Assembly (NCBI RefSeq): GCF_016802725.1 | Contig: NC_052666.1 | Location: forward strand, 5,050,501 to 5,114,500 | Length of the DNA stretch: 64,000 nucleotides | Direction of reading: 5' to 3' | Origin: Solenopsis invicta | Taxonomy: Eukaryota > Arthropoda > Insecta > Hymenoptera > Formicidae | In this document: positions 56,425-64,000 of the stretch, piece after piece | How the letters are laid out: each line of letters starts with the position of its first letter | How positions within the stretch are numbered: the stretch's first letter is position 1 | Notes under the pieces: model-generated | The model's input: only the letters and a program-made list of their open reading frames with translations | Databases searched by the model: none | Told to the model about the DNA's origin: nothing | Program-made: the position numbers and the translations under genes

Positions 56425-57322
56425 TGAATAAAGTCCCCAAAATTCATAAAAACCGGTCACGAGCAGCCGCGAAGCGCCGCCGAAATCGCCGCAATCGCCG
56501 AATCCGCCGCCTCGAAGCCATTGAGGAGGAAATCTACCGGATCGCCATCCAAGTCAATCGACTTTGCCCCCCTGTCTCGTACTCGCCGGTGGCACCGGAA
56601 GAAGAGCGACTTCCCCCATTCGCATTTTTCCTCCACTCCCCTGTAGATAATTTTTTCCGCGCCGACTCCCCAGTAGATAGTTTTTATCGCGCCGACTCCC
56701 CCTTAGATAATTCTCCGCGCCCCGACTCCCCCGTAGAAAATCTTCGCGCTGACTCCCCCATAGATAATTTTCTTTGCGCCGACTCCCCCGATTCTCAAAT
56801 AACCTATAGAATCTTCCCGGACTCTCCCATTTCGCTCTCTTCTCAGGGATCTCCGACCCCTGAGATTTTCAATTTGGAGAAAGATCAACCTCCTGCGGAT
56901 TTCCCAAACGTAGGGCCCCACGAGGAGAAGGAGCAACCTTGCTCCACCCCTCCGATCCTCGGATCGCATGATCTCGAGGACCAGGATCGTTTTCCTAGCC
57001 CCGCGGTCAGTATAGAGATCGTAGAGGAGCTACCTCCACTTCCCCCACGTTGTTATTTTGCCCCTGGTCCTCTTCAGTCGCTAGAGTTAATTCTCTCAAT
57101 GTTTCCGATCTCTTCTGTCCCACTCCCTCCTGGCGCATTCTCTATCGGCCCCGAAGTATTTGACCTCGAAGCGGTCCGTGTCTTCCTTTCTCTGTCTCCC
57201 CCCGATGCACCAGTCCCCGTGTATCTCCCCCATATATATCCAAAATATTATCTAATTCCCAAACTAATATTTTTAAATCACTTTCGCCCCAATACCACCG
57301 TATTAAATGAAGTCCCAATATA
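56425..57322 (+). CDS. Intact basic/Pro-rich LTR accessory protein, split start codon
   Basis: After splicing: M(A|TG)NKVPKIHKNRSR and then a block of Arg/Lys (AAKRRRNRRNRRIRRLEA, residues 15-33), then Pro-rich and acidic sequence with five tandem copies of about 11-12 residues of the type NF..ADSPVD (residues 76-125), and a C-terminal half with LPPLPPRCYF and LPPGAFSIGPE. 299 codons, intact, to TAG at 57320. Without splicing the frame has no ATG near its start. The Arg block could be a nuclear/RNA-binding signal. I do not recognise a family beyond the homologue at 18984. Confidence 0.65.
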
Positions 57323-57380
57323 GGCACACATACACACTTGCGAATACTCTGTTTGTTACACTAATATAGAATATTATAAA

Positions 57381-57398
57381 TGTAAATATACATATATA

Positions 57399-57460
<62 letters not shown>
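57381..57460 (+). repeat. (TA)n microsatellite
   Basis: About 80 nt of AT alternation. It ends the LTR fragment to the left. Confidence 0.95.
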
Positions 57461-57463
<3 letters not shown>

Positions 57464-60315
57464 CGACCGCACTCACGAGCGTGGTGCAACTACGTTAATT
57501 GCTCGTGACGCTAGTTAGGCAGCCATGGTAATCGCGAAGTCGCTCACATCAAATGCGTGAAGTTAGCCGGTACGATTGGGCGCCAGGCACGAGCGAGTGT
57601 GCCACTCTTAGATCGGGACGTGACCGATCTCCCGATTCACGCCCGAAAAGAAACGCGAAAACACTCTACTTCGTCACGAGCAATAACGGGCTCCCTTAAC
57701 CGGTAGCTCAGCCACGGAATTGGCAGAGGGGGTGGTTCGCGACGGACGGGGTGACAGAGGAGAGCGAGGGAACTTAGAGAAAACGCTTCAGTCCGATAGA
57801 GAAATGAACAATATATTTCCGAGATATAACGCTACTTACAAGGTTCTGCGACGGTGCCTCGCGACCCGGACGCGAGCGTAAAATATCACGCGGTCGTCGG
57901 TACGAGCTCACCAAACGGAGAGAGTCACAATTCCATTCTAAGCAGCGGCAGACAAACACCGTGCACTCTCGCCACTCTACACACGCACTCTCCGTTCACG
58001 CAAAATTATGGCGATTCGGCACGAAGCAAGCGTTCGGAAGTACGCTGAACAAAACGGACATAGCCCAACAGAAACGCATACATACGCTACTACAGATGAC
58101 ATACAAGAATGTATCACAATTAATGCGACTTGGCTGTGATGTCGGCGACGCTCTCAATAAACGGAACCGAACGAATCCCAACGCGACTTAATCGGATGAG
58201 GCGCACGGCGGCCGAACACGCGGACAGCACGCGATCACTGGCGTGTTCCCGGCGGAGGATTTTACGGCGAACAATAACTCTAACGGCAGCTACCGCGCGC
58301 GCGACTCATCCGACCGGCGAAATCGGTGGCTTTACACAAGTCTCGTTCGTCTCACCACGACGCTGGCCTGGCTCGCAACTCGTCCTCGCACGGGGATGTG
58401 GCACGTCCTCGGCTCCCGTCGTCTCGGCTCGTGGTAGCGCACTCGTGACGATCCACAGCGAAGTGATCGATAGCGCGAGGAAATTCGGCAGGCGGCACGC
58501 AGGATCTCTCGCCCCACGCACGGGGGTTCGTCGCGCCGTGCTATTGGTTCCGCCTTATAACGCGGTCCTTGCGACCCTCTAATCAGGCTGTCGCGCCGCG
58601 GCGCGCAATTCGAGATAGGTCGGTCTCTTCGGGCAGCTCGCGACTCTTCCCGTGGTTTTCCCAAGGCCGGACGGCTATCCCTACGGACTCTTCGACGTCC
58701 GGTGCCCCCGCGCTCGGGACCACGTCAGGAACTTTCTCTCGCAGCTTCTCGTTCGGGGTCTCCTACGCGATGATCGGCGCGGAGTGTCGACATCCCCTAC
58801 GCCGGACCTTCCATCTTTGTGTCCTGCAATTTCAGCGGCTTTACTGTTGCGTACAGGCGCGACGGTAAGAGATAACGTAATTAAAATGAAGAGAGATCAC
58901 CTGTCGTGCGCGCTACTGCGATCCTGCGCACGGTCCGGAAGGTCTCAAGTGGCGGGAGGTCCTCCTTCTTGTAGTCTGCTCGCCGGGTGAGATTTCGTCG
59001 ATACAAAAATTGAATATCCGCTAGCCGCCGATCCGCAAAACGTCGCTAAAATTAACGGACGGACACACGCACACAAAACAAAAACGCGAAATTGTAAGCG
59101 CACTTGCCGACACATCCGACTCCGAGCCGAGAGGACGTAAAGCCGCAGCGTGCACTCCTCGTTCGGATCTTACGATCCCTGCGACGGACAGCCAAACGGG
59201 ATGTCACGTCACAACTCCCCCTTCCCCGGGGAGGACCGAGGAGGTCTTGGCTATCGACGAACGTCGATAGCCACCCATTTCGCCAAATGGTGTCGATTCA
59301 GTCACGGGGGAGATGGCGGAGCGGGTTGCAGTCGCCGGGAGTACAATACTGTCTCAGCCGCGTCCGGCTGCCTACGCTAGAAATTGCCCTACGAAGTGGA
59401 ACCTCCGGGCTGTCCGGCTCGAGAAGGAGGCACCCGTACTCCGGGGTCACATCCGTGGCCGATCCACCAGTCCGGCGGTCTCCGAGCTCTCCAAACGCCA
59501 AAAAGGGGTGGCCCTCCGCTGGGTCCGGTCGGGAGGAACATTTGACGCCCTCGCGGCGTGCCCGCATCCCGGTCCGTGGCATCCAGTCGGGTGGCCCGAA
59601 ACGCAAAAAACGCTTAACATTTTCGAGCTGCCTACTCTAAAGTTTGCCGAAGATTTTCCCGGCGACTCCCAACTCCGTCCGCCCGCCCCGTTCGCAACCA
59701 GGCACCAGAACACAGGGCTCGCTATTACCCTAACAAACTCTCAAACGCCTCGCTACGAGGCGGCAGTAACGATAAAAATAAACGAAAAAGAGACGCGGAA
59801 ACGAGGCGCCGTACTTACCAGCGGAGGTCTTGTCACCTCCGCCTGGCCGATAATGCTCCACAGCCCAGTCGTACCCTCTCCGTAACAGCACTCCCCAAAC
59901 GATTACACCCAGACGTTCACTCTGGACATTCACACCGGCGATTCCTAGCCCTCACGTAACTTAATAGAGAGAAGAAAGGCATGGTGGAGGGGAGGATAGT
60001 TATCCGGGTGAGACGTTTACTCGGTATTGCAAGAAAAGAAGCGTTTTATTCGTAAGACGTTGCACAAGGGGGGGGTCTCAAAACAACAAAAAAAACATTG
60101 GATCCGCATGGTGGACACAAAATAAACACACATATAAAAAAATAAAAAAAAATCGAGTGGACCCGACGGGGATTTCAAAAAAAAAATCGGCTTTTTAAGT
60201 CGGAGGTCCCGATTCGTGTCCCCCCCGCCCTTTCTCCCCCAACGCCGGCCTTGCCTTCTTGGGGAGCGGCTCGAGTCCTCTTCTCTCGCTCCCTCCCTCG
60301 GGTTGGTTCCTCCCT
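57461..60315 (-). other. GC-rich non-coding region, probable 3' LTR of element C
   Basis: Lies 3' of the genes of element C. AGTTA at 57510 and CGTAACT at about 59960 could be the LTR ends (about 2.45 kb), but I see no polypurine tract or target duplication, so the bounds are unsure. Minus-strand splice-donor-like GTAAGT sites occur at 57830 and 59815. A TATA-like TTATAA lies at 58552. Many open frames on both strands overlap and reflect GC content; I support none. Confidence 0.35.
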
Positions 60316-60927
60316 TCAGCGTTGCTGGCTCCGGCCCCGTTGTGCGGCGGCCCGGGCCCACTGGGGTCCGCATCGTGGGCATCCCGCGATCGAGACGCTT
60401 ACCCACCCGCACCCATAGCAGAAGGTGCGCTCCTTGGGCCTCGGGCAGCGTGAGTACCGGTGTACTAAGGACCCACAGTTCCAGCAGCCCGGGGGCGCCG
60501 CGCGGATGACGTCAGGATTGTCTCGGCTAGGTCTCCGCTTCGACGCGGTAGATCTTTCCGGTTCGAGGTGGGATCGGTCCTGGGTCGTCTCCGTCTGTGT
60601 GGCTCGATCCCGATATCGGCGCCCTTCCTCCCAAGTCGCTTGGATCCCGATGTCGCAGGTCGCTGGCCGCTGGCCTCCCGAAGTCCCGCGCCTCGCGGAG
60701 CCGTCGTATGGGCGCGAGGCCTCCAGGTCTCGGAACTCGCGCCAAAAATCCGGGTACTCCCACTCTATAGTGCTGTATAGCACCCGGTACTCCAAGTGGT
60801 GTTCCAGGCGTCTCCGTAGGTAGTTCTCCATGGCGTACCTGTCGGACCCACGATACTTGGCCCAGGGTGGGGGGGAAGGATAGACACGAAAAAGAAGGGA
60901 TAAAACACGTCTCATTTTAGGTACCAT
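60316..60927 (-). CDS. ORF3 with Gag-like zinc knuckle downstream of Pol (element C)
   Basis: 203 codons from ATG 60927. The start overlaps the end of Pol by 11 nt (ATGGTACCTAA). Residues about 30-65 are a charged helical domain (YRGSDRYAMENYLRRRLEHHLEYR), the middle is Arg/Thr/Ser-rich, and the end has CWNCGSLVHRYSRC (CX2CX4HX4C) followed by FCYGCG and CPRCG. This Cys layout is the usual C-terminus of Gag in such elements, so a Gag-like ORF at the env position is unusual. It might be a duplicated or split Gag. Confidence 0.75.
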   Translation of the reverse strand: MVPKMRRVLSLLFRVYPSPPPWAKYRGSDRYAMENYLRRRLEHHLEYRVLYSTIEWEYPDFWREFRDLEASRPYDGSARRGTSGGQRPATCDIGIQATWEEGRRYRDRATQTETTQDRSHLEPERSTASKRRPSRDNPDVIRAAPPGCWNCGSLVHRYSRCPRPKERTFCYGCGWVSVSIAGCPRCGPQWARAAAQRGRSQQR

Positions 60928-62079
60928 TGTATGCTTTCAGGTCCTTTCCGTGGACCTTTCCTACCGCAGTTCCGTCTAAGTCAGTGAGCTCGTATACGAC
61001 AGGCGAAAGGGCTCTCGAAACTCGGAATGGTCCATGGAATTTCGGTGACAACTTCGCCGCGATGTTTTGAGCCGCGGACGATAAAACGTGCTGTCTCTTC
61101 AAAACGAGCTCTCCCACCCCAAAAACTTTATCGCGCCGGTGTTGGTTGTAATATTTTGCTTGTTTTTGGTGTGCCTGCTCAAGATTCTCCGAAACCCACG
61201 CATGCAACGCTCGCACGTCCTGCATACGTCGCGACCAGTCCCCCGCTTCGCCCGAGGCCACCTCAGTAGCGTCGCGGCAACGACGACGCAAAGAGTTAAT
61301 TGGCTCCAATTCACGACCGAGATTCAAAAACGCAGGCGAGGTTCCGATGGATGAGTGGTGGGCGGTGTTATACGCGAAACGGAAGTCGTGGATATGGAGG
61401 TCCCAGTCGCGATGGCACGATCGAGAAACGCGACAATCATCGTTTTCAATACCCGGTTCACCCTCTCCACGGGGTTGGCTTGCGGGTGGTACGGCGGGAC
61501 GGTCGTGTGCTTTATCCCGAAATCTTGCGCAAAAGCCCTCAACGTCTGGTTCACGAACTCGGTCCCGTTATCCGTCAGTAGGAATTTTGGCGTACCCCAT
61601 CGCGACAAAACGAGATCTTCGAGAGCTTCCCGTATCCTTTTTCCGTTTGCGGTTCGCAGCGCTTGGCATTCGACCCATTTAGTGAACAAATCTTGTATCA
61701 CGGGGAGATACGAATAGCCGCTTCTACTTCGCGGTAATGGACCCATGATGTCCGCCGCTATGACTGTCCACGGTGCCTCTATCACGCGACGCCCCATCAG
61801 TCCCACGGGACTGGCTTGTTCGACCTTTGTCCGCTGGCAGACCTCGCACCTTTTCACGTACCCTGCCACATCGCGAAACGCATTCGGCCAGTAGTACGCG
61901 ATACTCAAGCGGTAGTGTGTTTTATCGACCCCCAAGTGACCGGACTGCGGATCGTCGTGAGATTCACGCAGAGCCTCCTCCCGCAATTCCCGTGGCAATA
62001 CCAACTTCCAACGGTCCAGATCGGGGACGATGGCCGAAGTCACCGGGCGCGGTTTCAGGAAATAGAGTTGCCCGTCCAC
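60917..62079 (-). pseudogene. pol: Integrase of element C
   Basis: 62079-61324 has HLGVDKTHYRL and CEVCQRTKVEQ (HHCC), ADIMGPLP, LLTDNGTEF and HPQANPVERVNR, all catalytic residues intact. A frame change near 61420 leads to 61327-60917, with ALHAWVSENLEQAHQKQAKYYN, FGVGELVLKRQHVLS and PKFHGPFRV, the C-terminal domain. A second frame change near 62100 separates it from RNase H. Confidence 0.92.
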
Positions 62080-62089
62080 GATTTTCCAG

Positions 62090-63586
62090 TCGGTACAGTT
62101 TCTTCTTTACCTTCCCCACCTCGCGAAATTTTTTAAGATACCACTGGTCATGCGTGTTCGGCGGATTAATCGCGTCGGCAACCGCGACCACGGCGGGCTC
62201 GGTTTCCCCCTCGAACATTCGCGACAAGGCGTCCGGAACATGGTGTTGCGCGCCCTTACGATGTACAACTTCATAGTCGTACTCTAGCAACTCCAACGCC
62301 CACCGCGCTAGTCGACCTGTCGGGTTCTTGAGGTGGTGAAGCCAGCGTAAACTACTATGATCGGTTATCACAGTAAATTTGTAACCTTCGAGGTACGGCC
62401 TAAACTTTTGTATGGCCCACACGACTGCCAGACATTCTTGTTCAGTTACGGAATACTTCCTCTCCGGGTCCGCCAAGGCTCGACTCGCGAACGCGATAAC
62501 ATGCTCGACCCCGTCCACCGCCTGGGCCAGGACCGCCCCCAATCCGACGGAGCTCGCGTCCGTTTGTAACACAAACGGAATCGAAAAATCAGGGCAGGCC
62601 AGCGTCGGAGCGGACGTCAAGCGCACGCGAATTTGTTCAAAGGCCGCTTCCTGTTCGCCCCCCCACTCCCATCGCTGGTTTTTTCTAAGTAATCGGGTGA
62701 GCGGTTCGCTGAGCGTCGCGAATTGTGGGATGAAGCGACGGTACCAGGACGACATCCCGAGGAAACGGCGTAATTGCTTTAGATTGCGCGGAGCCGGATA
62801 CTCCAAGATCGGTTGCACTTTATCGTGGTCAATGGTTAGCCCCTCCCTCTGCACAACGAAGCCGAGGTAACGAACGTGTGCGCGACAAAATTCACATTTC
62901 CCCGGATTGATAGTGAGACCGGCTGCGGCGATTTTATCCAAAACCCGTTGAAGCCACTCTAAATGTTCCTCAAACGTGGACGTGACCACGACGATGTCGT
63001 CCAGATACGCGAACGCATGCGGTTCCATCTCTGGACCGATCAGTTTGTCGAGGAGTCGTTGAAATGTCGCGGGCGCCCCCGTCAATCCGTACGGCATGCG
63101 AGTGAAGTGATACAACCCTTTACCCGGTACGCTAAACGCGGTAATTTCCCTACTCTCCTTTGCCAAAGGAATCTGAAAATACGCCTGGCTCAAATCGATC
63201 GTTGAGATGTAATGGGCGGGTCGCAACTTATCGAGAATACCGTTCATATTGGGTAGCGGGAACGCGTCCTTCTTTGAAATGCTGTTTATTTTCCGAAAGT
63301 CAAGGCAAAACCGATATTTGCCCGTGGCCTTCTTCACCATCACAATGGGATTCGACCACTCGCTAAACGACGGTTCTATAATTCCCGCTTCTAACATTTT
63401 GTTGACTTCCTCTCGTATCGCGTCCTGCACCTTCGGCGAAACTAAATAACACCTTTGTTTCACGGGCCGCTGTTGTCCCACGTCAATGCGATGCTCGGTA
63501 AGCATAGTAACACCCGGATTCGCGACTTGTTTTGGTACGTGTTTTTCTAAAAATTCCTCCAGACGCCGTTCCTGATCCGATGTCAA
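62090..63586 (-). CDS. pol: Reverse transcriptase and RNase H of element C
   Basis: An open frame of about 500 codons. RT motifs: VKQRCYLVSPKVQDAI, YRFCLDFRKINSIS, LPNMNGILDKL, SQAYFQIPL, FTRMPYGLTGAPATFQRL and FAYLDDIVV. RNase H: LQTDASSVGLGAVLAQ, EQECLAVVWAIQKFRPYLEG, TDHSSLRWL, PDALSRMF. The frame runs in line with protease, separated only by a TGA at 63689. It is the only RT/RNase H in the window without an internal stop. Confidence 0.93.
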
Positions 63587-63688
63587 CTCCGAAAGCCCGC
63601 CACCGGCCGGAACGCCGGCGATTGCGGACGTAATATTTTTCCCGCCAAGCTCGAACGGATACCTGCGATTAGGCTCGTCCGCAAAAGT

Positions 63689-63994
63689 TCACGTCACGGC
63701 AGTGAAATCGAGACTAATGCCGAAAACGCACAGAAAATCTACACCCGCCACGCATGGGACAACCAAATTCGGCAAGAGGCACACGGAGAGAGAGTGGCGT
63801 CTCCCCTCCAACTCCACCGTCACGTCGGCTTCCTCCGCGATCGTGGCGATTTGACCGTTCGCGGTTCGTATCCGCGAGCCGCGGTCGCGGAGCGTCGGGA
63901 CCCCCAGCCCTCGCAGTATCCGGATCCCGTCCTGCCCGAAAATCGTGCGGCTCGACCCGGAGTCAACCAGCGCGAGGAGCGAGTGTCCCTCCAC
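63689..63994 (-). CDS. pol: Aspartic protease of element C
   Basis: LLALVDSGSSRTIFG is the DSG active site, and LVVPCVAGVDFL is the later Gly-containing segment. It ends at a TGA (63689-63691) in the RT frame; the stop is probably a mutation. The start is beyond the edge of the domain, near the window end. Confidence 0.85.
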   Translation of the reverse strand: MEGHSLLALVDSGSSRTIFGQDGIRILRGLGVPTLRDRGSRIRTANGQIATIAEEADVTVELEGRRHSLSVCLLPNLVVPCVAGVDFLCVFGISLDFTAVT

Positions 63995-64000
63995 GAGAAC

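Larger units (their letters stand above)
54911..57380 (+). mobile_element. Second ORF-bearing LTR of the split-ATG family, right end lost
   Basis: It begins TGTTACGTCCTGCGGAGTAAC, the same 21 bases as at 17548 (then AAT against GAT), and then diverges. It keeps the architecture: TATA at 55371, exon 1, donor 55768, minisatellite intron, acceptor 56424, basic ORF and a CA-rich 3' part. The GGACGTAACA end is absent; (TA)n follows. It lies in the satellite array. Confidence 0.75.
60316..64000 (-). mobile_element. Gypsy retroelement C, Pol and ORF3, partial
   Basis: Minus strand: protease, RT, RNase H, integrase, then a zinc-knuckle ORF. Gag lies beyond the right edge. The RT active site is YLDD. 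The integrase NPVERVNR and GC-rich codons separate it from elements A and B. Few breaks, so it is the youngest-looking retroelement in the window, though this is not measured. Confidence 0.9.

Noticed and set aside
57381..57460. Replication origin in the AT run
   Set aside because: It is a simple (TA)n microsatellite with no other support.
57854..59885. Many GC-rich ORFs on both strands
   Set aside because: They overlap each other in several frames, none shows a domain, and the region is probably an LTR.

Overview
The window looks like eukaryotic, almost certainly insect, heterochromatin-like DNA. It is built of transposable elements and one RNA-virus insertion. I find no host gene that I can defend. 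The mix of env-bearing gypsy elements, a Polinton, hAT, CACTA and mariner elements, and a negative-strand RNA-virus polymerase fossil is typical of arthropods. An ant or other hymenopteran is a reasonable guess, but the sequence alone does not prove it.

Layout. 1-11349: gypsy element A on the minus strand (Gag, PR, RT/RNase H, IN, Env), with a Tudor-like reading frame just after env. Its left end lies outside the window. Its 5' LTR (9136-11349) is truncated and holds a nested solo LTR (9348-10873). 11350-17547 and 19985 to about 21200: a decayed Polinton/Maverick (spliced PolB, integrase with chromodomain, small genes), split by a solo LTR (17548-19984) with a CCCC target duplication. 22038-49276: a CACTA-like transposon expanded by nesting. 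It holds gypsy element B (23092-45159). The 5' LTR of B holds a hAT element (24803-35517, exact 8-bp duplication). The hAT holds a negative-strand RNA-virus L fossil (26500-30630, exact 14-bp duplication) and a DDE transposon with long inverted repeats (31289-34725). A mariner (45303-46616) sits beside the CACTA transposase gene. 49277-54910: decayed repeats, a TTAA-flanked hairpin MITE and a roughly 300-bp satellite-like array. 54911-57380: another spliced, ORF-bearing LTR. 57461-64000: gypsy element C on the minus strand, probable 3' end first, then ORF3, IN, RT and PR.

Main message. The long LTRs here are not just regulatory. One LTR family encodes small proteins with paired Cys clusters, as two tandem paralogues. 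A second family encodes a basic/acidic protein whose start codon is split by an intron (A|TG), so that it can be made only from spliced RNA. Gypsy A also carries a Tudor-like frame 20 nt after env. Together these suggest 'complex' insect retroviruses with regulatory or counter-defence genes, some of them in the LTR, a layout recalling the LTR-encoded gene of MMTV. This functional reading is inference; the frames, splice signals and repeats are visible in the sequence.
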